The notes beneath the pieces were generated by a model. It searched no databases. It worked only from the letters and a program-made list of their open reading frames with translations, and had not been told where the DNA came from. A stretch of 64,000 nucleotides of DNA from Cytophagales bacterium. Lineage in GTDB: Bacteria; Bacteroidota; Bacteroidia; Cytophagales; Cyclobacteriaceae. Where the stretch lies: NCBI GenBank assembly GCA_020402945.1, contig JADBYQ010000024.1:1-64000 (forward strand), in the 5' to 3' direction. Shown here one piece after another: positions 44,301 through 53,242 of the stretch. Each line of letters starts with the position of its first letter. Positions within the stretch are counted from its first letter, which is position 1. A program made the position numbers and the translations under genes.

Positions 44301-44683
44301 CCTGTTGACCATGACTTGCTTCCACCCACACCTGCTGTGCGCGTAATGTCTTCAAACTTAAAATTACCTTTGTTAATGAAAAGCTTGTTAGGTGCCTGAT
44401 TTGCAACTAAGTACACATCAATTAGTCCATCGTTATTGACATCTCCAATTCCGACCCCTCCTCCATTGTAAAAATTTCGGTAGGTATAAATATTGAATTC
44501 CTGACTAAATGCCAATTTGTTAGAAAAGGAAATGCCGGTGGAATCTGGACTTAAGGCAGAAAAAAGCTTCCGAACCGGCTTTTCGGCTGGCTCGCAACAA
44601 GAAACTGAAAACAGCACAATAGAAAATAATGCTAGCCTCCAGCATTGTTGCTCAAATGCAAATCTAGCTTTACTTATCTTCAC
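41360..44683 (-). CDS. CRTAC1-type VCBS/ASPIC-UnbV lipoprotein (paralogue B)
   Basis: 1107 residues with the same layout as paralogue A: lipoprotein signal (IVLFSVSC), the N-terminal motif TGISFSNKL...YRNFYNGGGVGIGDVNNDGL, a propeller with DVNGDGWLDIYI-type loops, an ASPIC/UnbV domain at ~535-600 (IGTKITAKIGEMAYYLEHLPNRGFESS), and a second propeller. The start codon is GTG and there is no in-frame ATG before the signal peptide. The first 14 bases overlap the end of the small lipoprotein gene. Order and overlaps imply joint translation. Confidence 0.87.
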   Translation of the reverse strand: MKISKARFAFEQQCWRLALFSIVLFSVSCCEPAEKPVRKLFSALSPDSTGISFSNKLAFSQEFNIYTYRNFYNGGGVGIGDVNNDGLIDVYLVANQAPNKLFINKGNFKFEDITRTAGVGGSKSWSTGVSMADVNGDGWLDIYICNSGDVKGDNKENELFINNGDLTFTERAKEYGLADKGFTTHAIFFDYDRDNDLDVYILNNSYRAIGSFNLQKNERPKRDLLGGDKLMRNENGHFIDVSEQAGIYGSVIGFGLGASVGDINKDGWLDIYVSNDFFERDYLYINKQDGSFRECLTEQMKSVSGASMGADLADVNNDAYPDIFVTEMLPESNQRLKTVTTFENWDRYQNNLNNDFYHQFTRNMLQLNNGNNSFSEIGRLTGMEATEWSWGALIFDMDNDGLKDVFVANGIYQDLTNQDYLQYVSSGEVVKSIVSNNQVDYKKLVELIPSTPVSDFAFRNLGSLRFENMTVAWGLDELNFSNGSAYADLDNDGDMDLVINRVNEQASILRNESNILNRNNRYLKFELHGLGSNSSAIGTKITAKIGEMAYYLEHLPNRGFESSVDPRPNLGVGQVDNVDEVLVEWPSGVKTTLTNVATNQTLKLQEPEGVALAKRSNDGTIKKIFSKGFVIPAIEKHVENDFVDFDRDRLIYHMLSTEGPKVSVADVNGDGLNDFFIGGAKDQISAIYLQQQSGSFVKKIDHFLNERTSEDTGSIFFDADADGDQDLYVCSGGNEFSPSSSAFLDRLYFNDGKGGLIKSEQSLPSGKFESTSCVVASDVDSDGDQDLFVGVRLAPFSYGMPVNGYLLKNDGKGFFAIAQIIENIGMITSAIWADVDSDRDDDLVIVGEWMPVSVYINNHGKLERSIPLINSNGWWNTIASADLDNDGDLDFVIGNHGWNSRFRASIDKPVTMWVSDFDQNGMMEQIITTFIGNKSYPMVLRHDLLSQIPSLKKKFLKYEDYKNATISEIFGPEQLKAAQRLDAFNFSTSIMFNQGNGNFTLEALPIEAQISPVYAVHIEDIDKDGNKDILMGGNLYRVKPEAGRYDASYGTFLKGDGKGKFKVVPNKDCGLMIDGEVRDIKRIKVGKNNLILVARNNDTPIFLKVNE

Positions 44684-45278
44684 TCCTACTAGCGTGCTTA
44701 AATACTGGATTCAGAATATCCTGAACTTCAACTGATACACTCTTCATATCCCATGTGTAAACGAGTATTCTTCTATTTCCATCCAATTTAACAGGCATCT
44801 GCTTACCTCCTACGTTTGCTAAAATAAAGTTGTTCCCACCATACCAATTCATGAGTATTTTCTCGGTTTTACCAAGCAGTGAATCTGATTGCATATCCCT
44901 GTTCCAGGGAGCCCATGCCCTATAACTAAATTGCATCTTCATATTTATGATTTTGTCGTTTTGATCAAACGAAGGATAAAAGAGCAAGCTTATGTTGGTC
45001 GGATTACGATGAAACAATGAATCAGAAAAAACATATTCCACATTGTTCCCCGCCCCCGCAGTTACCAACTGCTGCTTGTTTAAATCAAAACATTTTCCAT
45101 AAAATTCATTTCGAGTGTCTCCGAATCGAATTCCGAAAAGAAGTGAATCATTTCTAACCCCTTTGGCCAATTCTGCCTTTACTAATCGTGTATACTCCGA
45201 CTGAAAACAGCCTGACAACGTCACACAAATTGACAGATAACTAATGCTGTACTTCAAAAACTTCCAGTTTGCTCCCAT
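44670..45278 (-). CDS. Small lipoprotein with WAPWN motif, unknown family
   Basis: About 202 residues. The lipoprotein signal is ISYLSICVTLSGC. The mature part has SLLFGIRFGDTRNEFYGKCFDLNK, a beta-rich centre (NISLLFYPSF, IINMKMQFSYRAWAPWN), ILMNWYGGNNF and LDGNRRILVYTWD. I do not recognise a named domain. The position between two 1107-residue CRTAC1 genes, overlapping both (38 bases upstream, 14 downstream), makes it likely that it belongs to the same complex. The start is the ATG of MGANWKF; the frame itself opens with TTG three codons earlier. A TTG at 45257 would give an even more compact signal peptide. Confidence 0.75.
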   Translation of the reverse strand: MGANWKFLKYSISYLSICVTLSGCFQSEYTRLVKAELAKGVRNDSLLFGIRFGDTRNEFYGKCFDLNKQQLVTAGAGNNVEYVFSDSLFHRNPTNISLLFYPSFDQNDKIINMKMQFSYRAWAPWNRDMQSDSLLGKTEKILMNWYGGNNFILANVGGKQMPVKLDGNRRILVYTWDMKSVSVEVQDILNPVFKHASRSEDK

Positions 45279-48200
45279 ATTTTGCAAAAAAAATATATTT
45301 TATTCCTTCGCGTTCAATATACTCTATTCCTCTAATTTCGCCTTCAACTCCTAAGTCAATACCTTTATCAAATTCAAAAATTCCTTTTTTCAGCTTACCA
45401 AGAAACAGCCAACCACCTGACGCGCTATTTGGACCAAATTGTGGTTTTACATTATCTTGGTTTCCACCCGCAATTAAATCAATTACCCCGTCATTGTTAA
45501 CATCAACAAGCCGCATGGCGTAAACGGAAGAAAACTGAGCTTCCTTTGGCAACGGAACTTTTTTGTAATCGCTATGATCTGAAATTAAGAGCACCGATCG
45601 AAGTTCATTTACTTGATAGATAATAGATTTTTCTAGTATCTCCCTTGGAAAAAGATCAGTCATTGATTTCGTGGCATAATCTCTATAATACAAAAGCTGC
45701 TTCTTTAGTCCCGGCAGCTGAGACAATAACTCATCTTTATCCAACAACGGGTAGTACCTACCGTTGAGTTCTGTGCAGAATATTTGCTCAATAGATCCAT
45801 TTTGATCAAAATCATTAACGTACATCCTGTCTTTGCTACGAAAAAATGAATTCAATCCATTGTTTCCAACAACAAAATCCACTTTCCCATCTTTGTTCAA
45901 ATCCCCTGATTCAATCTCATGCCACCAGCCTTCCGAGTCAATAAGCCCGAATAATTCTTTGTCATTTACAAAGTGTCCTTTTACATTTTTGAGAAAGATG
46001 ATGGGCATCCAGTCACCAACTACCATTAGGTCTTGCCACCCGTCATGATCTACATCCTGAACCTCGATGTCAGTAATCATTCCGAGTTTGTTAAGATCAG
46101 GGGCATAAAACATCGTTACGTCCTTAAACCTTCCCATACCGTCATTTTGAAACAAGAAGCCTCGCCCCCCCACCCCGTAGCTAAACGGGTCAAAACGTTC
46201 TCCAATACAGAGATCCAAATCTCCGTCATTGTCAAAATCAATGGGCTTCACTACACTGGTAGAGGTGAATTCTGAAAATGGTAATCGATTCGGTGAAACC
46301 GAAAACTTCCCAAATCCGTCATTGAGCAGGACAACATCCAACAAATTGGTTGAACTTTTTGGATAGGAACGCCCTCCAAAAGCAAGATAAAGATCAATAT
46401 CACCATCTTTATCGGCATCAAAGAAGGTGCCTTTGGTTTCTTCAGAACCGACAAACGACTCCATGATTGGCATGTCTTGTGCTACGATTTTACCAGCCTT
46501 GAAATCCAAGAAAATACCAGATTGCCCCTTCCCTCCACCAATATACAATTCATCCTTTCCATCTCTATTGATGTCACCTTTTAGAACAGAGGGCATTTCA
46601 TTGGAATACATCATCGGTAGCAAACGATCTCTGTCAAAGTCGTTTAGCCCGTTCGTAGCATGGGTGAACTGAACCAACTCAATACTTCTTAATAGTGGCG
46701 AACTCGGGCTACCTGATTTAGGAAAATCCAAAACTCTCAGACTGTCTTTTTGAATTCGAATTACTTGGTTTGGTTTAACGTTCACAAGCTTCGAATACCC
46801 TCTAGTTGGCCATGAAAAAACTACTGAATCAATCAAAGTAACGTTTTCACCCAACCCAATGACCACTCTGTTTGACACACAGCTCTGGTAGCCGCGCACC
46901 ACGAAGTTATCGGACAGAAAAACCCTTGAACCCACATACGCTTTCACGTGCGTCCCTGTGCTAAATGTATTATCTGATTGAGAGGTAATCAAAAAACTAA
47001 TATTCTTAAACCGGGATGTATCCGTTTGGTTCTGAAACACGCCTGATGGCGCATTGACATTATTGACAACCAGATCCAGATCACCATCATTATCCAGGTC
47101 GCCATAAGCACTTCCACTTGAATACATGGGTTCACCTAGACCCCACCCGCTAGCTTTATTTTCAAACTGAAGATTACCTTTGTTTTCAAAAGCATAATTC
47201 GGAAATTTTGATGATGGCATAGAATTGACCAGCTTAATAATTGCCTTCTTTTCTTGTTGGATCAGTGCGCGAACATTTTCGTCAGATCCTGTGTAGGTCA
47301 AATAGTCTCGGTCTAATAGGTCTTTATAGATGCCATTAGCTACAAAAATATCTCGTTTGCCATCACTGTCCATATCAAAGAGCAAGGCTCCCCAACTCCA
47401 CTCCGAAGCGGCAACGCCCCCGTATCGCCCCACTTCTAAATAGCGCCCAGGGCTGATTTGCTTTTGAAGGACGTTCCTCGCAAACTGGTGGTGATATCCC
47501 TGTTGCAGATTGAATTGATATTTATTCCAAGACTCAAAGACTATCTTTGATTTCCTTCTCGCCAAGGAATCTGGAAGCATCTCAGTAACAAAGAGATCCG
47601 CCAAACCATCATTATCCAAGTCGGCAAAATCAGCCCCCATAGAACCCATGCTAATAGACTTAAAATACGTTGGCAGTGATTCGGTAAACGCTCCTTTTTG
47701 ATTATTGATATATAAGTAGTCCCGTTCAAAAAAATCATTAGAAATAAAAACATCAATCCAAGTATCATTATTAAAATCTCCCAAGGTGATGCCTAAACCG
47801 AAGCCGATACTACTGCGGTAGATTCCCGACTGTAGTGAGTGGTCTTTAAAATACCCCCCCTCATTTATAAAAAATCTATTTCCTCCACCCATTTCATCTG
47901 GCACTTGGCGCTGTTCTTTCACCAATTCAAAATTTCCAACGGGTTTAAATGAATTAGTTAATAAATAACAATCCAGGTCACCATCTTTATCATAATCGAA
48001 GAAAGCTGCTTGCACAGATAACCCAATTATATCTAATCCGTATTCTTTGGCGCTTTCGGTAAAGGTGAGATTGTGATTATTGATAAATAGTGCATTGTGT
48101 CTGTTGGAAGAATTGGGATCTCCAGATTTACAAACATAAATATCCAAATATCCATCGGCATTGACATCAGCAAAAACAACACCCGTTGACCAAGAACCAC

Positions 48201-48516
48201 CACAACCAACGCCTGCCGAGGAGGTGATATCCTCAAATTGAAACCCACCCTTGTTTTTAAACAATTTGTTTTCCCCTTGGTTGGAAGCAAAATAAACGTC
48301 TTCCAAACCATCATTGTTAAGGTCGCCAATAGCTACACCTGCGCCATTATAGAAATTACGATATGTATAAGGATTAAGTTGCTCGGTATATACAAGCGAA
48401 TTATTGAATGTAATTCCACTTTTACCAACAAGATTTTTAAAAAGCTCAGTAGGCGGTTTCTCCCGATCGCTACAAGCCGCCAGCAAAGCAGAAAAGATCA
48501 AAAAATAGTACCTCAT
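45241..48516 (-). CDS. CRTAC1-type VCBS/ASPIC-UnbV lipoprotein (paralogue C)
   Basis: About 1091 residues from the chosen ATG, which gives MRYYFLIFSALLAAC, a clean lipoprotein signal. Architecture as in paralogues A and B: TGITFNNSL-like motif, YRNFYNGAGVAIGDLNNDGL, first propeller, ASPIC/UnbV at ~520-585 (STGTHVKAYVGSRVFLSDNFVVRGYQSCVSNRV), second propeller. An upstream in-frame ATG at 48561 would place a perfect terminator hairpin inside the coding region, so the later ATG is preferred. The hairpin's T-tract ends about five bases before this start, so no promoter can lie between them. Confidence 0.87.
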   Translation of the reverse strand: MRYYFLIFSALLAACSDREKPPTELFKNLVGKSGITFNNSLVYTEQLNPYTYRNFYNGAGVAIGDLNNDGLEDVYFASNQGENKLFKNKGGFQFEDITSSAGVGCGGSWSTGVVFADVNADGYLDIYVCKSGDPNSSNRHNALFINNHNLTFTESAKEYGLDIIGLSVQAAFFDYDKDGDLDCYLLTNSFKPVGNFELVKEQRQVPDEMGGGNRFFINEGGYFKDHSLQSGIYRSSIGFGLGITLGDFNNDTWIDVFISNDFFERDYLYINNQKGAFTESLPTYFKSISMGSMGADFADLDNDGLADLFVTEMLPDSLARRKSKIVFESWNKYQFNLQQGYHHQFARNVLQKQISPGRYLEVGRYGGVAASEWSWGALLFDMDSDGKRDIFVANGIYKDLLDRDYLTYTGSDENVRALIQQEKKAIIKLVNSMPSSKFPNYAFENKGNLQFENKASGWGLGEPMYSSGSAYGDLDNDGDLDLVVNNVNAPSGVFQNQTDTSRFKNISFLITSQSDNTFSTGTHVKAYVGSRVFLSDNFVVRGYQSCVSNRVVIGLGENVTLIDSVVFSWPTRGYSKLVNVKPNQVIRIQKDSLRVLDFPKSGSPSSPLLRSIELVQFTHATNGLNDFDRDRLLPMMYSNEMPSVLKGDINRDGKDELYIGGGKGQSGIFLDFKAGKIVAQDMPIMESFVGSEETKGTFFDADKDGDIDLYLAFGGRSYPKSSTNLLDVVLLNDGFGKFSVSPNRLPFSEFTSTSVVKPIDFDNDGDLDLCIGERFDPFSYGVGGRGFLFQNDGMGRFKDVTMFYAPDLNKLGMITDIEVQDVDHDGWQDLMVVGDWMPIIFLKNVKGHFVNDKELFGLIDSEGWWHEIESGDLNKDGKVDFVVGNNGLNSFFRSKDRMYVNDFDQNGSIEQIFCTELNGRYYPLLDKDELLSQLPGLKKQLLYYRDYATKSMTDLFPREILEKSIIYQVNELRSVLLISDHSDYKKVPLPKEAQFSSVYAMRLVDVNNDGVIDLIAGGNQDNVKPQFGPNSASGGWLFLGKLKKGIFEFDKGIDLGVEGEIRGIEYIEREGIKYIFFAKYGSKLEVFEVQH

Positions 48517-48520
48517 TGGA

Positions 48521-48556
48521 TCAAAAAAATAGCGCCTAACAAAGTTAGGCGCTATT
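48521..48556 (-). terminator. Strong intrinsic terminator/attenuator between SusD and CRTAC1-C
   Basis: AATAGCGCCTAAC and GTTAGGCGCTATT are perfect 13-bp inverted arms (48528-48540, 48544-48556) around a 3-base loop. On the minus strand the stem is followed by seven consecutive Ts. It starts 26 bases after the SusD stop and ends just before the next gene's ATG. The stem, loop and T-tract are textbook for Rho-independent termination of the SusCD transcript. Confidence 0.85.
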
Positions 48557-48581
48557 AACATCAAATTTTAATCTCTTTCTA

Positions 48582-50129
48582 TTATTGGTAACCCGGATTT
48601 TGAGTAAGCTTATTTACCCCATCTCCAGAAGTCGCATTGATTTGCTCGATAGGTATAGGCATTAAATTTTTAAAAGCATCTGAGTGTGCAGGCTTTTCCC
48701 ACCAAGCATTACCCCAAGCGCCAAAACGTATCAAATCTGTTCTTCTCAAACTTTCAATAAATAACTCACGACCACGCTCTGCCAAAAGAGTGCCGGCTGT
48801 AAGGCTACTAAAAGCTGGAACTCCTGCACGTGTTCTTATTTGATTTACCAACGTCAAGGCTGTTGCATCACCATATCCATTTTTCCTTGCGAGCGCCTCT
48901 GCCTTATTCAGCAACACTTCCGCGTATCGCAAAAGAGGATAGTCATTATCCATATTCTGAAATTGCCCTAGTTTAAATGAAAACTTACCGAGACGTGCAC
49001 CAGCCTGACGAGACCCATTTGGGGACAACATGTTAATCTTGGGAGTATAATTAATTGCAGCCCCGTCTTCATCGCCTTTATCAAATGCCAAGTCCAAAAT
49101 TGGGCTTCCATTCGCATCAAACTGTGGTCCCACAATAAAGTTATTCGCCTTCCTTTCATCTGCCGTTTCGTACGAATTGTAAAACTCTTCCAATGTGGAG
49201 TAACCATTCCACGGTTGCTCAGCTAGCTTAAAAGTGAGCTGACTTGGGTAATGAAGTGTCATCTGGGCTAAATTCATACCTTGGCCAGTGGCTTCATCGA
49301 AGGGAGCCACAAAAATATGTTCTGGGTTTTCAACATTTGAAGGTGAAAATACATCTTTATACTTAACCCCGGTTATAGTATAAAGCCCTGAATTGATAAC
49401 CGCATCAGCCGCAGCAATTGCTTTGTCATAATCAGCGTTGTCTGGAGCCGTTCCTTTATAAATGTTCGCATTCAAATACAAGCGAGACAAAAGCGCATTG
49501 GCTCCACTTTTGTTGAAACGACCATATTCCTGTTTGCCAGACGGAAGGTCTGGTAAAGCCGCAAGTAATTCTGACTCCACGAATGCATATACAACAGGAC
49601 GCTCTGATTGGGGGAATTTTGCTGTTGAAGTGGCTAAGGGCACTCTTCCAAAAACATCCAACAACCTCCAGAAGAAATAAGCTCTCAGAGTCCGCAGTTG
49701 AGCGACATTTCCAGCTGTCTGAGTTTTTGACAACAAATCGTTACACTGAAAAATACCCGCGTTCGCATCAGTCCAAGCATTATTTATTCCACCAACAGTA
49801 GAACTAAAGGTATGCTTGTGCATATTTAGCCAAATGCCACCATCAAACCAGTCACCGCCTTTTTGGGTAATTACTGCCTCATCGGTAGATACTTCTTGCA
49901 CCGAAAAGTAGCTGTTATGGCCAGCCGTTCCATTCAATACGCGTGTAAATGCAGCACCCAGACCATCATTTGGACTCGGCTTGTTAACGTTGTTCTTCTC
50001 ACCAACACCTTTGTTGAGCGGAACTCCGGGCTTGGTAAAATCACCCTTGATCTCCTCATCCAGGTTGGTACATGCTGCACCACCCAGTAGAAGGGACGTA
50101 ACCAGACAATATTTTACTAAGTTTTTCAT
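48582..50129 (-). CDS. SusD/RagB-family nutrient-binding lipoprotein
   Basis: A 515-residue surface lipoprotein (LLLGGAAC, Cys20) that caps its SusC partner and captures glycan. The TPR-helical SusD fold is supported by the N-terminal ACTNLDEEI, the RAYFFWRLLDVFGRVPL helix near residue 155, and the C-terminal family signatures LRYAEVLLNKAEALAR and LLAERGRELFIESLRRTDLIRFG. It is encoded 30 bases after its SusC gene. The glycan is unknown; the nearby GH65 suggests alpha-glucosides. A terminator follows. Confidence 0.96.
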   Translation of the reverse strand: MKNLVKYCLVTSLLLGGAACTNLDEEIKGDFTKPGVPLNKGVGEKNNVNKPSPNDGLGAAFTRVLNGTAGHNSYFSVQEVSTDEAVITQKGGDWFDGGIWLNMHKHTFSSTVGGINNAWTDANAGIFQCNDLLSKTQTAGNVAQLRTLRAYFFWRLLDVFGRVPLATSTAKFPQSERPVVYAFVESELLAALPDLPSGKQEYGRFNKSGANALLSRLYLNANIYKGTAPDNADYDKAIAAADAVINSGLYTITGVKYKDVFSPSNVENPEHIFVAPFDEATGQGMNLAQMTLHYPSQLTFKLAEQPWNGYSTLEEFYNSYETADERKANNFIVGPQFDANGSPILDLAFDKGDEDGAAINYTPKINMLSPNGSRQAGARLGKFSFKLGQFQNMDNDYPLLRYAEVLLNKAEALARKNGYGDATALTLVNQIRTRAGVPAFSSLTAGTLLAERGRELFIESLRRTDLIRFGAWGNAWWEKPAHSDAFKNLMPIPIEQINATSGDGVNKLTQNPGYQ

Positions 50130-50159
50130 ATTTTTTATCTTTTCAATTAAAATAAACTA

Positions 50160-53126
50160 TTAAAGACCAAACGTTAGACCAAATGTAAATGTTCTGGGGG
50201 TAAAGAAACTATTTCTTCTGTCAATTCCAGGAGACAATACATCTTGCTCAGCAACTGGAGGAGCAAATCCACCATTGTCAAATGCTCCTGGATCTTGTAA
50301 CACCGGCTCAGGATCAACACCAGTATAGCTGGTAATAACGAACGCATTTTGAACGCTGGCATAAAGCCTTATGTTTTTGAACGTCCCGTTAGGGTTACTG
50401 CGTTTTACAGTATACCCCAATGTAGCGTTATCCAACTTGAAGAAATCAGCTTTCTCCACATACAATGAGCTAAACTTTGCCTCTGTTAATCCAGCTACCG
50501 CTTTGCTGGTAATCACGCGATTATATGAATTGATCGCGCCTGCGTCCAACGGTTCATAAAAACCTCTGAAGCTATTTACCAGACTATGGCCAAAGGCTGA
50601 ACGGAAAAACACGTTCAAATCCCAATTTTTGTACGATAGCTGGTTTCTCCAGCCTATTTCCATTGTTGGTATACCACTTCCTAATTTCCTGTAGTCACCG
50701 TTTGCCAGCAATGCAGAACCCGGCTCAGCCAAAATAGTTCCGTCTCCGTTCAGGTCAGCAAATCTAACAGTTCCATCAGGATTTGCCCCCGCAAAAACAG
50801 GACCCCATATTTGGCCAATCTCTTCGCCAACACCCACCCGAATCACTGGCGTACTGTTTTGTCCTGGTGCGCCAAAATTAGACCTTACTTGCACGGGTGC
50901 TCCCACGAAAGACTCAAGCGTAGACTTATAACTACTTAACACCAGACCCGGAGTCCATCTAACTTGGCCAAATTGTAGGGCATCATAATTCAAATTGAAT
51001 TCAAACCCTGTGGTGTTCAAAGAACCTGCATTCCTAAACTGGAAATTTGCCCCCACCTCTGCAAAGACAGCAGGTACTCTTTGTATGAAATCTTTAATGT
51101 CGCGAGAATATACATCAACAGAACCCGTGAACTTACCTCCGATACTAAAGTCCAAACCGAAATTGGTCTCTCTCTTCTCTTCCCATCGCAAATTTGCATT
51201 TGCTGCTCTATCTGGGCCAATCGACCCGCCAAGTTGGTTATTATACAAATAAAGTCCCTGAGACAAACCAGCATCGGTAGGTATAGACCCAGTAACGCCA
51301 TAACCTACCCTCAATTTCAGATTATCAATTTTCTTGATCTGCAAATACCTGTTTAAATCTACTCCTAAACCAAAAGCAGGGAACAAGCCATACCTGTTAT
51401 TTGCTCCAAACCTCGTAGAACCCTCATTTCGAACAGAAGCATTGAAGAATATCGCCTTGTCGTAGGTAAGACTGACTCTCGCAAATTGCGCAATAATCTT
51501 ATTTGTTGGAGATGCACTACTTTGTATGTTAATGTTGTTAGCACCAGTGATGCCTGAAAGCAAGTCACCAGACTGCTCTAGCGCATTGTAGCCAAGTAAA
51601 TCACTTGGAAAATTGCCCAAGGAAATGAAGATATCCTCAAAATTGTCCTGTTGATAAGAATAACCTGCATTAGCACTTAAGTCAATCTTTCCAAACTGCT
51701 TTGTATAAGTCGCATAAGCCTCAAATAAGGTAGCACTTCTGTCAGAAGTATATCTTCTCGCCAAGCCACCTCTGTTCAAACCTCTAAACAAAGAATTTCT
51801 TGAATAGTACTCACCATTCAACTGGTTTTCATACTGCTGACCATAGTTAACAGTAAACGTTAGGTCATTGGTTATACTATAATCGATTTTTGCGTTGTAG
51901 TTTAGATTCCTCCGCTTACCCTCATTGATATTTTGTTCCAAAATAGCGACCGGATTAAAATTATCAAAAAGGATGGCTTGAAAAAACTCTCCATTGGCGA
52001 ACCTTTTAGGGGCTGTTGGATTGTAGACTGAAGCGTAACGCAGTGCCTCAGAAAACGAAAAATTACTATTTCGATTAGTGAAGGACATATTTACATCAAT
52101 TTTTAACTTATCATTCAACGCAGAATGAGTAAGATTTGCCCGGGCATTGATTTGATCAAAGCCCTGCTTCTTCAAAATACCTTGAACCTCCCTGATGTTA
52201 GTTGATAACCGGAAAGTGGTATTTTGGTTGCCCCCAGAAATACCTAAGTTATGTACTTGGGTAATGCCTGTTCTCGTTACCTCTTTTTGCCAATCTGTGT
52301 TTCCACCCAAATTGTTACCACCCGCAGCAATGAATTGGCTTGCAGACATTACCGGAACTCGGGTCAATACTTCGGCAGCAGCCACATAACCATTGTATGT
52401 AACGGACAAACCACCACCTTTTGAGGATCCTCGTTTTGTTGTAACAAGAATAACACCGCTTGATCCTCGGCTACCATAAATAGCTGCGGCAGAACCATCC
52501 TTTAGTACGTTGATTGACTCGATATCGCTAGGGTCAACGTTATCCAGAGACGCGCCCAATACACCATCAATAACAACTAAAGGCTGAACGTTCGCACCTA
52601 TCGTAGAAATACCACGGAGTCGAATTACCGCACTAGCGTTTGGGTCGCCACCACGGTTATAAATACTTAAGCCCGCTACCTTGCCTTGCAATAACTGTGT
52701 AGGGTCGTTAACGTTACCTTGGTTAAAATCCTTTGGAGACAATGCAACAACCGAACTTGTAATCTCCTTTTTATCTTGTGTTCCATAACCTACAACCACC
52801 ACCTCAGATAAGGAAGTGATATCAGATTTTAAAGAAACGTCCAAAGAGGTTTGAGACCCCACAGCTACTTCCTGCGTTGCGTATCCCACAAACGAGAAAA
52901 CAAGTGTGGCGTTGGCACCTACGCTGATGGTAAAGCTACCATCTGCATCCGTTACCGTACCATTAGTGGTTCCTTTTTCTAGGATGTTTACTCCTGGAAT
53001 TCCCGAGCCATCGTCAGATGACTTTACTTTACCTGACACGGAACGCTCCTGTGCGAAACCCACCAGGGTTGCGAACATCAGAACCACCGCGAGATACCTG
53101 CGAACAAACAGATACAATTTGGTCAT
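50160..53126 (-). CDS. SusC/RagA-family TonB-linked outer-membrane transporter
   Basis: A 988-residue TonB-dependent glycan importer. The signal peptide ends near TLVGFAQE. A carboxypeptidase-D regulatory-like domain is at ~28-100 (VSGKVKSSDDGSGIPGVNILEKGT). The SusC-type TonB-box region LSEVVVVGYGTQ is followed by the plug (LLQGKVAGLSIYNRGGDPNAS ... SAAAIYGSRGSSGVILVTTKRG) and the barrel, ending in the expected aromatic-rich FTFGLTFGL. There is no STN domain, so there is no direct anti-sigma coupling. It is first in the second PUL; a palindrome of LacI-operator type is 117 bases upstream. Confidence 0.97.
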   Translation of the reverse strand: MTKLYLFVRRYLAVVLMFATLVGFAQERSVSGKVKSSDDGSGIPGVNILEKGTTNGTVTDADGSFTISVGANATLVFSFVGYATQEVAVGSQTSLDVSLKSDITSLSEVVVVGYGTQDKKEITSSVVALSPKDFNQGNVNDPTQLLQGKVAGLSIYNRGGDPNASAVIRLRGISTIGANVQPLVVIDGVLGASLDNVDPSDIESINVLKDGSAAAIYGSRGSSGVILVTTKRGSSKGGGLSVTYNGYVAAAEVLTRVPVMSASQFIAAGGNNLGGNTDWQKEVTRTGITQVHNLGISGGNQNTTFRLSTNIREVQGILKKQGFDQINARANLTHSALNDKLKIDVNMSFTNRNSNFSFSEALRYASVYNPTAPKRFANGEFFQAILFDNFNPVAILEQNINEGKRRNLNYNAKIDYSITNDLTFTVNYGQQYENQLNGEYYSRNSLFRGLNRGGLARRYTSDRSATLFEAYATYTKQFGKIDLSANAGYSYQQDNFEDIFISLGNFPSDLLGYNALEQSGDLLSGITGANNINIQSSASPTNKIIAQFARVSLTYDKAIFFNASVRNEGSTRFGANNRYGLFPAFGLGVDLNRYLQIKKIDNLKLRVGYGVTGSIPTDAGLSQGLYLYNNQLGGSIGPDRAANANLRWEEKRETNFGLDFSIGGKFTGSVDVYSRDIKDFIQRVPAVFAEVGANFQFRNAGSLNTTGFEFNLNYDALQFGQVRWTPGLVLSSYKSTLESFVGAPVQVRSNFGAPGQNSTPVIRVGVGEEIGQIWGPVFAGANPDGTVRFADLNGDGTILAEPGSALLANGDYRKLGSGIPTMEIGWRNQLSYKNWDLNVFFRSAFGHSLVNSFRGFYEPLDAGAINSYNRVITSKAVAGLTEAKFSSLYVEKADFFKLDNATLGYTVKRSNPNGTFKNIRLYASVQNAFVITSYTGVDPEPVLQDPGAFDNGGFAPPVAEQDVLSPGIDRRNSFFTPRTFTFGLTFGL

Positions 53127-53242
53127 AGTTTAATTGATTTAAGGTTTTAGTTAAGTTGTCTAAACAGGATTTATTAAAAAATCCCTCTCAATGTTATCGA
53201 TTTATTACAAAACAACCTAAATAAAAATTGGAAAACGGTATC

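Noticed and set aside
38008-48516. Many near-identical short strings such as CCATCATTGTCAA that look like a DNA repeat
   Set aside because: They are codons of the DNDGD calcium-loop motif in the CRTAC1 genes and spread with protein period, not an independent DNA repeat or CRISPR array.
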